A stretch of DNA of 64,000 bases from NCBI RefSeq assembly GCF_018882215.1, contig NZ_JACVOX010000003.1:248001-312000 (forward strand), read 5' to 3'. The DNA is from Polynucleobacter sp. AP-Kaivos-20-H2 (GTDB lineage: Bacteria; Pseudomonadota; Gammaproteobacteria; Burkholderiales; Burkholderiaceae). Made by a program: the position numbers and the translations under genes. The notes under the pieces were generated by a model. That model saw only the letters and a program-made list of their open reading frames with translations. It was not told the DNA's origin and did no database searches. Shown piece after piece: positions 53,883-61,619 of this stretch (positions are counted from its first letter, which is position 1; each line of letters begins with the position of its first letter).

Positions 53883-53910
53883 AAAACGCAGATCTCGGTC
53901 TGCGTTTTTT
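53883..53910 (+). terminator. Terminator after ppnP
   Basis: 10-base stem AAAACGCAGA / TCTGCGTTTT with a 6-base loop, running into six T. The A-rich left arm means it can also act on the opposite strand, for the convergent DUF192 gene. Confidence 0.88.
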
Positions 53911-53946
53911 ATTGGCCCAACATCAATGGATTTGAGTGATGTTGAA

Positions 53947-54411
53947 TTAATTTCTCGGCAAACCCGTAACAACTGTCCCTGGAACGATCACACGATCAGA
54001 GAACCACTGCTTATTCATTTCCAGTGCATAGCGCACAGCTGCTTTAGGGCAGTGATTGTTGGTAGTTTCAGCCTGCATCTCTTCAATGTTCACAATCTTG
54101 CCATCATCCGCAATGAACGCAATCGAGAGTGGAATCTTGGTGTTATTCATCCAAAAGCAGTGACCAGCTTTTTGTTCGAAGATAAATAACATTCCAGAAT
54201 TGCTTGGCATGCTTGTGCGATTCATGAGGCCAACCTCTCTAGCCTTCGGTGTATCGGCCAGCTCAGCCTGAATACGGTAGATACCCGTCTTTAGCTCAAT
54301 AGTGGGTAGACCGACGTTAACTTGGGCGAGTGTTAGGGTGGAGTAAATAAAGAGCGCAGTAGAAAATACTTGGCGCAATAATTGTGAGGTGCTGGGGATT
54401 GATATAGACAT
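53947..54411 (-). CDS. DUF192-family secreted protein
   Basis: Predicted exported protein of 154 residues. An N-terminal signal peptide, about residues 1-29 (LLRQVFSTALFIYSTLTLAQ), ends near the Ala-Gln. The DUF192 domain follows: IQAELADTPKAREVGLMNRTSMPSNSGMLFIFEQKAGHCFWMNNTKIPLSIAFIADDGKIVNIEEMQAETTNNHCP. The conserved C-x-W-M-x-N-T-x-I-P-L motif is present. The molecular function of the family is unknown. It lies between the ppnP terminator and the csp terminator and appears to be transcribed alone. Confidence 0.87.
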   Translation of the reverse strand: MSISIPSTSQLLRQVFSTALFIYSTLTLAQVNVGLPTIELKTGIYRIQAELADTPKAREVGLMNRTSMPSNSGMLFIFEQKAGHCFWMNNTKIPLSIAFIADDGKIVNIEEMQAETTNNHCPKAAVRYALEMNKQWFSDRVIVPGTVVTGLPRN

Positions 54412-54447
54412 GCTTTGTATTTTAAGTGAGGTAAATTGCAGACGAAA

Positions 54448-54476
54448 AAAAACCCAGGAACGAATCCTGGGTTTTT
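54448..54476. terminator. Bidirectional terminator between csp and the DUF192 gene
   Basis: Perfect 12-base stem AAAAACCCAGGA / TCCTGGGTTTTT with loop ACGAA, A-rich on the left and T-rich on the right. It ends the minus-strand csp transcript about 20 bases after its stop and isolates the DUF192 gene. Confidence 0.9.
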
Positions 54477-54495
54477 AATAATGATCTAAGGACTA

Positions 54496-54699
54496 TTAAG
54501 CCGCTTGGATATTGGTAGCTTGCTTGCCTTTAGGACCTTGGGTAATGTCAAACGTTACCTTTTGGTTTTCCTTGAGGGTTTTGAACCCAGGCATAGTAAT
54601 TGCGCTGAAATGCGCGAACAACTCTTCTTCACCATCATCAGGTTTGATAAAGCCAAAACCTTTTGCATCATTGAACCACTTAACAATTCCGGTCGCCAT
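54496..54699 (-). CDS. Cold-shock-domain protein (CspA family)
   Basis: Single-stranded nucleic acid-binding RNA chaperone of 67 residues. It begins [23 protein letters not shown], with RNP1 KGFGFI at 13-18, and RNP2 ELFAHFSAI follows. The end [15 protein letters not shown] is standard. The ribosome-binding site ATGGAG lies about 6 bases before the ATG. The 5' region up to clpS is about 285 bases, enough for the long leader typical of cold-shock mRNAs, though its fold was not computed. It is followed by the strong bidirectional terminator. Confidence 0.96.
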   Translation of the reverse strand: MATGIVKWFNDAKGFGFIKPDDGEEELFAHFSAITMPGFKTLKENQKVTFDITQGPKGKQATNIQAA

Positions 54700-54984
54700 G
54701 CGAACTCCATTACATAAACTTAAAACAACCGTGATGAGGGTAAATACTTTTTAATCAGTCTCAATCCACAACACGCCTAAATAGAACCTCTCTTGAAGCC
54801 TACCCCCTGATTGTTTGCCCTTTTTGGAGGGGTGTCAAGGAGTTATATGCCCCTACCCCCTAGTAATTACCCCTTTTTTTATCGAAAAATGCCCCAATAT
54901 GGGTTTAAGAGGGGTTTTTGCATGTTTTTTGCAACAAGACCCCTGTAAATTAAAGTTTGGATATCTGTGTTTAGAATGTTTCTT
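54700..54984. other. Intergenic region between divergent csp and clpS
   Basis: The longest gene-free stretch of the window. It holds the leader and promoter area of csp (minus) and of clpS (plus). Several C-rich and G-rich blocks occur (ACCCCCTG, GAGGGG, TACCCCCTAG). I see no tRNA, small ORF or operator that I can name. A CTTGAAG at 54792 has no properly spaced CCCCAT box and is not a sigma-32 promoter. Confidence 0.5.
54929..54956 (+). promoter_or_regulatory. Possible sigma-70 promoter of clpS-clpA
   Basis: TTGCAA (54929-54934), 16-base spacer, TAAAGT (54951-54956), 28 bases before the clpS ATG used here. Each box matches four of six consensus positions, so this is a moderate candidate only. 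Confidence 0.35.
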
Positions 54985-55332
54985 ATGAGTCGCGCTCCCA
55001 AAAATCCCACCACTGGCAACCCCAGCAATCCGTACGTTGAAGATACCCTTCTGCTCGAAAAGCAAATTGAGCAAGTTAAGGCGCCTTCGATGTATAAAGT
55101 TTTATTAATGAATGATGATTACACGCCGATGGAATTTGTGGTGATGGTGATTCAGGAGTATTTTAATAAGGATCATGAAACAGCTACACGCATCATGTTG
55201 CAAGTACATTTAGTTGGCAAAGGCGTTTGCGGAGTATTTACTCGTGACGTCGCTGCTACGAAAGTGCATCAAGTTATCGAACTCTCCCGTGAAGCGGGTC
55301 ACCCACTACAGTGCACTATGGAGGAAGCATGA
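54985..55332 (+). CDS. clpS: ATP-dependent Clp protease adaptor ClpS
   Basis: Hands N-degron substrates to ClpAP. It has 115 residues from the ATG at 54985 ([12 protein letters not shown]). A flexible N-terminal arm of about 30 residues is followed by the ClpS core: [92 protein letters not shown] and the HxxG region form the N-end residue pocket. ATG 54976 or GTG 54967 are alternative starts. Its stop overlaps clpA by four bases. Confidence 0.95.
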   Translation: MSRAPKNPTTGNPSNPYVEDTLLLEKQIEQVKAPSMYKVLLMNDDYTPMEFVVMVIQEYFNKDHETATRIMLQVHLVGKGVCGVFTRDVAATKVHQVIELSREAGHPLQCTMEEA

Positions 55333-57635
55333 TTGCCCAAGAATTAGAAGTAAGTTTGCACATGGCGTTTGTTGACGCAAGGGCATCGCGACATGAGTTC
55401 ATCACAGTCGAGCATCTGCTCGCAGCCTTACTGGATAACGCTACTGCGGTTGAGGTCTTAAAGGCTTGCGCAGTCAATATCGCAGAACTGCGTGCGCAAC
55501 TTAAAAACTTTATTAACGACAACACACCTGTGGTGCCGGGTAATGATGAGGTTGACACGCAACCAACGTTAGGATTTCAGCGTGTGATTCAACGCGCCAT
55601 CATGCACGTGCAGTCAACTTCAAATGGTAAGAAAGAAGTGACCGGTGCAAATGTGTTGGTTGCCATCTTCGGTGAAAAGGATTCGCATGCAGTTTATTTC
55701 TTGCAACAGCAGGGCGTTACCCGCTTGGATGTTGTGAACTTCATCAGCCACGGCGTACGCAAAGATCAGTCAGAGCATGTAAAGCCCGTTGAGCCTACTC
55801 AGGAGACCGAAGAATCTGCCTCATCTGGCAAAGAAAGCCCTCTTGAGCAGTACACCCAAAACCTCAATGTTATGGCTCGTCAGGGCAAGATTGATCCCTT
55901 GATTGGGCGCGAGAGCGAAGTAGAGCGCGTGATTCAAGTGCTCTGCCGTCGTCGCAAAAATAATCCGTTATTGGTGGGCGAGGCTGGCGTAGGTAAGACA
56001 GCAATTGCTGAGGGTTTGGCCTGGAGAATTGTGAAAGGCGATGTTCCTGATATTTTGGCCAATGCTACTGTTTACTCTTTAGATATGGGCGCTCTTTTAG
56101 CGGGGACTAAATATCGTGGTGATTTTGAGCAGCGCTTGAAGAGTGTTCTCAAATCACTTAAAGATCATACTCATGGCGTTTTGTTTATTGATGAGATTCA
56201 TACGCTGATTGGAGCGGGCGCAGCTTCTGGTGGCACATTGGATGCAAGCAATCTATTGAAGCCTGCTTTGTCTAATGGCCAGCTGAAATGTATTGGTGCA
56301 ACTACCTTTACGGAATATCGTGGCATCTTTGAAAAGGACGCAGCGTTATCACGTCGCTTCCAGAAGGTAGATGTTGTAGAGCCAACCGTAGATCAAACAG
56401 TGCAAATCTTGCGCGGCTTAAAGTCTCGTTTTGAAGAGCATCACAGTGTGAAGTACGCAGCTGGCGCTTTAGTTGCTGCCGCAGAACTTTCTGCTCGCTA
56501 TATCAATGACCGTCATTTGCCGGATAAGGCGATTGATGTCATCGATGAAGCCGGTGCCGCTCAACGTATTTTGCCGAAGTCTAAGCAGAAGAAAACTATT
56601 GGTCGCCCAGAGATTGAGGAAATTGTGGCAAAGATTGCGCGCATACCGCCACAATCGGTCACAGTCGATGACCGTAGTAAGTTGCAAACACTGGATCGCG
56701 ACATTAAGAGTGTGGTCTTTGGTCAAGATCCTGCGATCGAGGCCTTGGCTAGTGCTATCAAGATGACTCGTGCTGGTCTCGGCAAGATCGATCGTCCAAT
56801 CGGTTCATTCTTGTTCTCCGGACCAACTGGTGTTGGTAAGACTGAAGTTGCTAAACAGCTCGCCTATATTTTGGGTATTGAGTTGCTCCGTTTTGATATG
56901 TCCGAGTATATGGAGCGTCATGCAGTGAGTCGCTTGATTGGTGCGCCTCCAGGTTATGTAGGATTTGATCAGGGCGGTTTACTCACTGAGGCCGTAAATA
57001 AGAAACCGCATTGCGTGCTCTTGCTTGATGAAATTGAAAAAGCCCACCCGGATATTTTCAATATTCTCTTGCAGGTGATGGATCATGGCACTTTGACGGA
57101 TAACAATGGCCGTAAGACTGATTTCCGTAACGTGATCATCATCATGACTACTAATGCCGGTGCTGAGGCAATGCAGAAATCTACCATTGGCTTTACCAAT
57201 GCTCGTGAGTCTGGTGATGAGATGGCTGATATCAAGAAGTTCTTTACGCCAGAGTTCCGCAATCGCTTGGATGCCATTGTTTCCTTCAAAGCTCTTGATG
57301 AGTCGATCATCATGCGCGTGGTTGATAAGTTCTTGATGCAGTTAGAGGAGCAACTCCATGAGAAGAAAGTGGATGCCACCTTTAGTCCTGCTTTGCGAGC
57401 CCATTTGGCCAAGCATGGCTTCGATCCTTTAATGGGCGCTCGCCCGATGCAACGCATCATTCAAGACACTGTGCGTAAGGCACTTGCTGATGAGCTACTG
57501 TTTGGTAAGTTAGCTCAAGGCGGTCATGTGGACGTTGATATTGATGCTGATGGCAAAGTCCTATTGAACTTTGAAGCTCCTGTATTGCCAGGTAAGCGTG
57601 CTAAAGCTGATGTGGCGCCTGCTGAAGAAATTTAA
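55329..57635 (+). CDS. clpA: ATP-dependent Clp protease ATP-binding subunit ClpA
   Basis: Hexameric AAA+ unfoldase that feeds ClpP. It has 768 residues. The N-domain ([35 protein letters not shown]) is followed by Walker [14 protein letters not shown] at about 217-229 and [18 protein letters not shown]. The second AAA+ module has [13 protein letters not shown] near 498 and [16 protein letters not shown]. The C-terminal ClpP-contacting region carries [17 protein letters not shown]. The ATG at 55329 has GAGGAAGC directly upstream and overlaps the clpS stop (ATGA), which settles the start. ClpP is not in the window. Confidence 0.97.
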   Translation: MIAQELEVSLHMAFVDARASRHEFITVEHLLAALLDNATAVEVLKACAVNIAELRAQLKNFINDNTPVVPGNDEVDTQPTLGFQRVIQRAIMHVQSTSNGKKEVTGANVLVAIFGEKDSHAVYFLQQQGVTRLDVVNFISHGVRKDQSEHVKPVEPTQETEESASSGKESPLEQYTQNLNVMARQGKIDPLIGRESEVERVIQVLCRRRKNNPLLVGEAGVGKTAIAEGLAWRIVKGDVPDILANATVYSLDMGALLAGTKYRGDFEQRLKSVLKSLKDHTHGVLFIDEIHTLIGAGAASGGTLDASNLLKPALSNGQLKCIGATTFTEYRGIFEKDAALSRRFQKVDVVEPTVDQTVQILRGLKSRFEEHHSVKYAAGALVAAAELSARYINDRHLPDKAIDVIDEAGAAQRILPKSKQKKTIGRPEIEEIVAKIARIPPQSVTVDDRSKLQTLDRDIKSVVFGQDPAIEALASAIKMTRAGLGKIDRPIGSFLFSGPTGVGKTEVAKQLAYILGIELLRFDMSEYMERHAVSRLIGAPPGYVGFDQGGLLTEAVNKKPHCVLLLDEIEKAHPDIFNILLQVMDHGTLTDNNGRKTDFRNVIIIMTTNAGAEAMQKSTIGFTNARESGDEMADIKKFFTPEFRNRLDAIVSFKALDESIIMRVVDKFLMQLEEQLHEKKVDATFSPALRAHLAKHGFDPLMGARPMQRIIQDTVRKALADELLFGKLAQGGHVDVDIDADGKVLLNFEAPVLPGKRAKADVAPAEEI

Positions 57636-57678
57636 TTAACAAACATTTTTAAATAAAAACAACCCAAAAAAGGAAGAT

Positions 57679-57912
57679 ATGTCTCATCACGATAAATTAC
57701 TAGAAGCTTTTGAAAATTACAAAGCTGAGAATGAAAAGTTTCAAGGCAAAGGTATTAAAGCTTCTGCAGCACGCGCTCGTAAAGCTTTGCAGGAGATTGC
57801 TGGTTCTTGCAAAGAGCGCCGTAAAGAAATTACTGCTGAAAAAGAATCTCGTGAAGGCTCTGGTGCAGGTATGTCACAAGATGCGGCTCGCAAAGCGCAT
57901 ATCCGCAAGTAA
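57679..57912 (+). CDS. Small Lys/Ala/Glu-rich protein of unknown function
   Basis: Predicted protein of 77 residues that I cannot place in a named family with certainty. It opens MSHHDKLLEAFENYKAENEKFQGKGIKASAARARKALQEIAGSCKERRKEITAEKE and ends SQDAARKAHIRK. It is strongly helical and charged, without signal peptide or membrane segment. The KGIKASAARARKALQEI part resembles short histone H1-like or nucleoid-type proteins seen in Burkholderiales, but this is a weak impression. A good AGGAAG site precedes the ATG, and it lies 43 bases after clpA with no terminator between, so it may be co-transcribed. Its own terminator was split by the insertion sequence. Confidence 0.75.
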   Translation: MSHHDKLLEAFENYKAENEKFQGKGIKASAARARKALQEIAGSCKERRKEITAEKESREGSGAGMSQDAARKAHIRK

Positions 57913-57930
57913 GGCATTTGTAATAAAAAG

Positions 57931-57940
57931 AAAAGCCACC
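57931..57940. terminator. Left half of a terminator split by the insertion sequence
   Basis: AAAAGCCACC is the left arm of a former 10-base stem whose right arm, GGTGGCTTTT, now starts at 59390, 1.4 kb away. Without the element and one copy of TGC, the two arms would be separated by a 4-base loop (TGCG). Confidence 0.85.
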
Positions 57941-57943
57941 TGC
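57941..57943. repeat. Target-site duplication, left copy
   Basis: TGC directly before the left inverted repeat; the same TGC follows the right end at 59386-59388. A 3-base duplication is normal for IS3-family insertion. Confidence 0.85.
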
Positions 57944-57967
57944 TGAACTGACCCCCAAAAGTTGGAC
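57944..57967. repeat. Left terminal inverted repeat of the IS
   Basis: 24 bases beginning TGAACTGACCCCCA and ending GTTGGAC; 22 of 24 match the right repeat. Confidence 0.92.
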
Positions 57968-57988
57968 GTTATGTCCAACCAAGGGGGT
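57951..57988 (+). promoter_or_regulatory. Hairpin over the IS left end that can hide the orfA ribosome-binding site
   Basis: Inner stem GTTGGAC (57961-57967) / GTCCAAC (57973-57979) and outer stem ACCCCC (57951-57956) / GGGGGT (57983-57988), separated by a small internal loop. The GGGGG arm is the ribosome-binding site of orfA (ATG at 57997). A T-rich stretch follows the stem, as in a terminator. Only transcripts that enter from outside the IS would contain both arms. Confidence 0.75.
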
Positions 57989-57996
57989 TTTGTTTT

Positions 57997-58509
57997 ATGA
58001 GCAAGTACAGCAAGCAGTTCAAGCTAAAGGTAGTTAAAGAGTTTCTAAAGTCAGGCGGTCTTAAGCGGGTAAGTCACTTATTTGAGATTAGTCACTCAGA
58101 TGTCCGCAAATGGGCTTTAGCCTATCAAGCACATGGCCATAGTGGTCTTAATCCCAGCCACCAACGCCACTCCCCAGAGTTCAAAGTCCAAGTTATCCAA
58201 TATATGGCACAGCATCAGATATCAGCTAGGCTGGCTGCCGCCCACTTTGGGATTGGTAGTATGACTACGATTTTGCAATGGCAAAAACTCTACAATGAAG
58301 GCGGTATTACAGCCCTTGCCAATCGACAGAGAGGACAACCGCCTATGTCCCAATTTAATATCAAAGCATTACTCAAAAAGCCTATCTCGGAGCTCACGCC
58401 GGTAGAGTTGCGAAGACGTTTGGAGTACGCCGAAGCACAGGCTGCCTACCTAAAAAAGTTAGAAGCCTTAGCTCAGAGCAAAGCAACAAAAGAGAACAAG
58501 CCCAAGTAA
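57997..58509 (+). CDS. IS3-family transposase OrfA
   Basis: DNA-binding regulatory/transposase part, 170 residues, of the IS150 group with two helix-turn-helix repeats: FKLKVVKEFLKSGGLKRVSHLFEISHSDVRKWALAYQAHG and FKVQVIQYMAQHQISARLAAAHFGIGSMTTILQWQKLYNEGG. The C-terminus has a leucine-rich coiled coil (LTPVELRRRLEYAEAQAAYLKKLEAL). The slippery codons CTA-AAA-AAG lie 51 bases before its stop. Ribosomes that slip by -1 there make the OrfAB fusion; those that do not stop at 58509. Confidence 0.93.
   Translation: MSKYSKQFKLKVVKEFLKSGGLKRVSHLFEISHSDVRKWALAYQAHGHSGLNPSHQRHSPEFKVQVIQYMAQHQISARLAAAHFGIGSMTTILQWQKLYNEGGITALANRQRGQPPMSQFNIKALLKKPISELTPVELRRRLEYAEAQAAYLKKLEALAQSKATKENKPK
58452..58458 (+). 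promoter_or_regulatory. -1 frameshift slippery heptamer A AAA AAG
   Basis: A-AAA-AAG in the correct codon phase for orfA. A -1 shift here continues into the orfB frame with no stop until 59354. This is the site type used by IS150-group elements. Confidence 0.88.
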
Positions 58510-59354
58510 TTACTGAGCTAAGGCCGTATTACCGTTTACCAGACTTACTACTCATCGCCAAGATGGCTAAAAGCGTTTACTACTACTGGCGAGCAGCCAG
58601 TAGTAATCATGAGCCTGATCCTTATGAGTTGGCTAAAGATCGTATTACCCAGATCTTTAATGCCCACCAGGGCCGTTATGGCTATCGGCGGGTGCATTTA
58701 GAGCTGCGCAATCAACAGCAATATTTAAACCACAAGACCGTACAAAAGCTCATGGGGCAGCTAGGACTGAAATCCCTTGTGAGGCCTAAGCGATACCAGT
58801 CCTTTAAGGGGAATATTGGTAAAGCGGCTCCCAATTTATTGGAGCGTAACTTTGGAGCAAGCAAACCTAATGAGAAGTGGGTCACCGATGTCACTGAGTT
58901 CAATATCAAGGGTGAGCGAGTCTATTTATCGCCGATCTTAGACCTTTATAACCAAGAGATCGTCTCCTATGAGATTGCTGATCGGCCACAGATTAGCTCA
59001 GTCATACAAATGCTCCAAAAGGCTTTTAAGCAACTAAAACCAAAAGATAAGCCCATCTTGCACTCAGACCAGGGCTGGCAATACCAGATGGGGCTTTATC
59101 AACAGGCCCTGCACCAGCAGGGTATTACTCAAAGCATGTCTAGAAAAGGTAATTGCTTGGATAACGCAGTCATGGAGAACTGGTTTGGGATTATGAAAAC
59201 CGAGTTCTTCTATCAAAAGAAGTTTGACGATGTCGGGTCATTTAAAACAGAGCTTAAGGAATATATCCACTACTACAACCATGATCGAATCAAGCAAAAA
59301 CTAAAGGGATTGAGCCCGGTGCAATACCGAACTCAATCCCTCGTGCTAACCTAA
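58458..59354 (+). CDS. IS3-family transposase OrfB (DDE integrase), made as OrfAB by -1 frameshift
   Basis: Catalytic integrase part. After the shift at 58458 about 298 residues follow; the first ATG in this frame is at 58563 (MAKSVYYYWRAASS), giving 263 residues. Domains: HTH_21-like QIFNAHQGRYGYRRVHLELRNQQ, then the rve core with catalytic Asp in WVTDVTEFNI, second Asp in LHSDQGWQYQ and Glu in SRKGNCLDNAVMENWFGIMKTEFF. The end motif YNHDRIKQKLKGLSPVQYR is also present. All three catalytic residues and surrounding motifs are intact. The start given is the frameshift point rather than an initiation codon. Confidence 0.92.
   Translation, partial: VRSLSSEQSNKREQAQVITELRPYYRLPDLLLIAKMAKSVYYYWRAASSNHEPDPYELAKDRITQIFNAHQGRYGYRRVHLELRNQQQYLNHKTVQKLMGQLGLKSLVRPKRYQSFKGNIGKAAPNLLERNFGASKPNEKWVTDVTEFNIKGERVYLSPILDLYNQEIVSYEIADRPQISSVIQMLQKAFKQLKPKDKPILHSDQGWQYQMGLYQQALHQQGITQSMSRKGNCLDNAVMENWFGIMKTEFFYQKKFDDVGSFKTELKEYIHYYNHDRIKQKLKGLSPVQYRTQSLVLT
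58466..58523 (+). promoter_or_regulatory. Stem-loop downstream of the slippery site (frameshift stimulator)
   Basis: Perfect 11-base arms CCTTAGCTCAG (58466-58476) and CTGAGCTAAGG (58513-58523) with a 36-base loop. The stem begins 7 bases after the heptamer, the spacing expected for a frameshift-stimulating structure. The orfA stop codon lies in the loop. Confidence 0.82.
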
Positions 59355-59361
59355 CTAAACT

Positions 59362-59385
59362 GTCCAACTACTGGGGGTCAGTTCA
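59362..59385. repeat. Right terminal inverted repeat of the IS
   Basis: 24 bases ending CTGGGGGTCAGTTCA; the inverted match to the left repeat has two mismatches. Confidence 0.92.
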
Positions 59386-59388
59386 TGC
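59386..59388. repeat. Target-site duplication, right copy
   Basis: TGC directly after the right inverted repeat, the same as the three bases before the left one. Confidence 0.85.
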
Positions 59389-59389
59389 G

Positions 59390-59400
59390 GGTGGCTTTTT
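59390..59400. terminator. Right half of the terminator split by the insertion sequence
   Basis: GGTGGCTTTTT, complementary to AAAAGCCACC at 57931-57940. It now lies between the IS and the dut stop, without a stem partner, so neither neighbouring gene keeps this terminator. Confidence 0.85.
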
Positions 59401-59425
59401 CTACGGCTGAATATTTCTAATGCCG

Positions 59426-59875
59426 CTAGGCCCTGCCAGTACTTCCAAAACCGCCTGCCCCACGACTACTTTCAGTGAACTCTTCCACGACCTTAAGTTC
59501 TACTTGTTGTACCGGCATGACAACCAACTGAGCTAAACGCTCCATCGGCTCGAGCTTGAATGTAGTAGATCCGCGATTCCAAGTGCTCACCATCAGCTGA
59601 CCTTGATAGTCAGAGTCAATTAAACCCACTAAGTTACCGAGCACGATACCGTGCTTATGGCCCAAGCCAGAGCGCGGCAGAATAAAGGCCGCATAGCGCG
59701 GGTCCTCAACATAAATAGCCAAACCAGTGGGCACGAGCACCGTTTGACCAGGGGCAATCTCTATCGCTTCATCAATGCATGCGCGCAGATCTAATCCAGC
59801 GCTGCCAGGGGTACCATAGCTTGGCAACTGATCGCGCATACGTTCATCGAGAATTTTGACTTGAAGTGATTGCAT
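59426..59875 (-). CDS. dut: Deoxyuridine 5'-triphosphate nucleotidohydrolase (dUTPase)
   Basis: Hydrolyses dUTP to dUMP, keeping uracil out of DNA and feeding thymidylate synthesis. It has 149 residues. The five trimeric dUTPase motifs are present: [52 protein letters not shown] and [12 protein letters not shown]. It lies 20 bases after coaBC on the minus strand, a conserved pair. Its downstream terminator has been interrupted by the insertion sequence, so its transcript probably reads into the element in antisense. Confidence 0.97.
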   Translation of the reverse strand: MQSLQVKILDERMRDQLPSYGTPGSAGLDLRACIDEAIEIAPGQTVLVPTGLAIYVEDPRYAAFILPRSGLGHKHGIVLGNLVGLIDSDYQGQLMVSTWNRGSTTFKLEPMERLAQLVVMPVQQVELKVVEEFTESSRGAGGFGSTGRA

Positions 59876-59895
59876 GATGTTCCTAAAACGGGGAT

Positions 59896-61107
59896 TTAAA
59901 TTTTCTTAGCAACTAGCGCAATGAGTTGACGTGCAAGCTGAAGCTTTTCTGCTTTAGCAATTTTTTTGCTGCCACTGGTGTCAATCACGAGCAGCTGATT
60001 GAGGTCGCTGCCGAATGTATCGGGACCAATGTTGCCAACAATCATTGGGATACCTTTGCGCTGGCGCTTCTCATCGGCATGCTTTTCTAGATCAGTTGAC
60101 TCTGCTGCAAAGCCGACGCAATAGGGGTATGGCTTGCCACCTTTAATTTTCACTGTCTTAGCAACATCAAGCAGAATGTCTGGGTTAGCTGAAAACTCTA
60201 GATGAGGTGCTTGATTACCTTGGCGCTTCATTTTTTCTTTGGCAGGCTTAGTAATGCCCCAGTCAGCAACGGCGGCGACTGCAAAGAAAATATCACAGTC
60301 AGCTGCGTTCAGGGTGGCCGCATGCATTTCTTTGGCGCTAACGACATTGGTGCGGGTAATTTGTCCGGTAGCTTCAAGTGGGGTACTGAGATCACATGGC
60401 CCAGCAATTAAATGGACTTGAGCGCCAGCCTCAACCGCAGCCCTTGCAATTGCAAAGCCCATCTTGCCTGAGCTGTGATTGGTGATGCCGCGCACAGGAT
60501 CTATTGCCTCGAATGTGGGACCTGCAGTAATCAATACTTTTTTGCTTGGCAATGATTTTTTCTGAAAGAAGGCAATAACTTGCTCAGTGATTTCGGCGGG
60601 CTCGAGCATTCTGCCCATGCCCACTTCGCCACAAGCTTGGAAGCCGCTGGCAGGCCCAAGAAGGGTAACGCCATCGTCTGCAAGTCGTTTGACGCTTCTT
60701 TGGGTAGCCGCATGCTCCCACATCTGCTTGTTCATGGCCGGCGTGAGTAATAGGGGGCAATCTCGTGCAAGGCATAAGGTAGTCAATAAGTCATCAGCTA
60801 AGCCCAGAGAAAGCTTGGCCATGAGATCTGCACTTGCTGGCGCAATCAGAATGGCATCTGCAGAACGCGATAACTCAATGTGCGCCATATTGTTTGGAAT
60901 GGTGCTATCCCATTGACTTAAATAAACCGGATTACCTGTGAGGGCTTGCATGGTTACAGGGGTCACAAATTGCTGTGCCGCCTCGGTCATCACTACTTGT
61001 ACGGATGCGCCTTCTTGCATGAGTTGACGTGCAAGCTCAGGGGCTTTATAGGCCGCTATTCCACCAGAGATTCCGAGAACGATCTTCTTATTAATAAGTG
61101 ATTGCAT
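59896..61107 (-). CDS. coaBC: Bifunctional phosphopantothenoylcysteine decarboxylase/phosphopantothenate-cysteine ligase
   Basis: Carries out two steps of coenzyme A synthesis. It has 403 residues. The N-terminal flavoprotein domain (CoaC) has [69 protein letters not shown] and [18 protein letters not shown]. The C-terminal ligase domain (CoaB) has [31 protein letters not shown] and [18 protein letters not shown]. The gene follows lspA by 9 bases on the minus strand. Together with panB elsewhere in the window it serves the pantothenate-CoA route. Confidence 0.97.
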   Translation of the reverse strand: MQSLINKKIVLGISGGIAAYKAPELARQLMQEGASVQVVMTEAAQQFVTPVTMQALTGNPVYLSQWDSTIPNNMAHIELSRSADAILIAPASADLMAKLSLGLADDLLTTLCLARDCPLLLTPAMNKQMWEHAATQRSVKRLADDGVTLLGPASGFQACGEVGMGRMLEPAEITEQVIAFFQKKSLPSKKVLITAGPTFEAIDPVRGITNHSSGKMGFAIARAAVEAGAQVHLIAGPCDLSTPLEATGQITRTNVVSAKEMHAATLNAADCDIFFAVAAVADWGITKPAKEKMKRQGNQAPHLEFSANPDILLDVAKTVKIKGGKPYPYCVGFAAESTDLEKHADEKRQRKGIPMIVGNIGPDTFGSDLNQLLVIDTSGSKKIAKAEKLQLARQLIALVAKKI

Positions 61108-61116
61108 GGCGCCAGC

Positions 61117-61608
61117 TTAATGGGATTGGGCAGATTTGCCAAATGACTTGCGTAATTCACCCCAAATAACGAGGGCAGCACCGATGCAGATGGCGCTATC
61201 GGCCACATTAAATGCGGGCCAATGCCAATTGCCATAATGTAAGTCAATAAAGTCGACTACAGCACCATACATCACGCGATCTAAGACATTTCCAAGTGCG
61301 CCACCCAGAATGAAGCTCATGGCTATGCAGAGTAGCTTATCGCTTTGGTTTTTATATAGCATCCAAATAATGTAAATGGATGCTACTAGCCCAAGAATGG
61401 TGAAGAACCAGCGCTGCCAACCAGAGCCTTGCGCCAGAAATGAAAACGCTGCACCTGGATTAAAGAGGAGCAACCAGTTCATAAAAGGCAAAACGGGTTC
61501 AGGCACACCCATTTGCAAATTACTGAGCGCCGACCACTTGCTAAGTTGATCTAGCAATAACACGACGACTGCAATTGCGAGATAACGAGGTAGGGCAAGA
61601 CTTTTCAT
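61117..61608 (-). CDS. lspA: Lipoprotein signal peptidase (signal peptidase II)
   Basis: Inner-membrane aspartyl protease that removes signal peptides from prolipoproteins. It has 163 residues with four membrane helices. Conserved motifs are LLLDQLSKW, LLLFNPGAAFSFLAQGSGWQRWFF, SFILGGALGNVLDRVMYGAVVDFI with the first catalytic Asp, and FNVADSAICIGAALV with the second. I use the ATG at 61608, preceded by GAGTGG; a TTG at 61623 would overlap the ileS stop and add five residues. It follows ileS, the classic ileS-lspA order. Confidence 0.96.
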   Translation of the reverse strand: MKSLALPRYLAIAVVVLLLDQLSKWSALSNLQMGVPEPVLPFMNWLLLFNPGAAFSFLAQGSGWQRWFFTILGLVASIYIIWMLYKNQSDKLLCIAMSFILGGALGNVLDRVMYGAVVDFIDLHYGNWHWPAFNVADSAICIGAALVIWGELRKSFGKSAQSH

Positions 61609-61619
61609 ATGGCTGCCAC

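Larger units (their letters stand above)
57944..59385 (+). mobile_element. Complete IS3-family insertion sequence, IS150 type (1442 bp)
   Basis: Full element with 24-base terminal inverted repeats differing at two positions. Its ends read TG...CA, it has a 3-base target duplication (TGC), and it carries two overlapping transposase frames linked by a -1 frameshift signal. Both frames are open and the DDE residues are intact, so it may still be active. It lies between the small Lys-rich gene and dut. The insertion point is exactly the loop of a former bidirectional terminator. I cannot assign a named IS without a database. Confidence 0.93.

Noticed and set aside
54792..54811. CTTGAAG before clpS as a sigma-32 -35 box
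   Set aside because: The following C-run begins only 5 bases later and no CCCCAT box lies at 13-15 bases.
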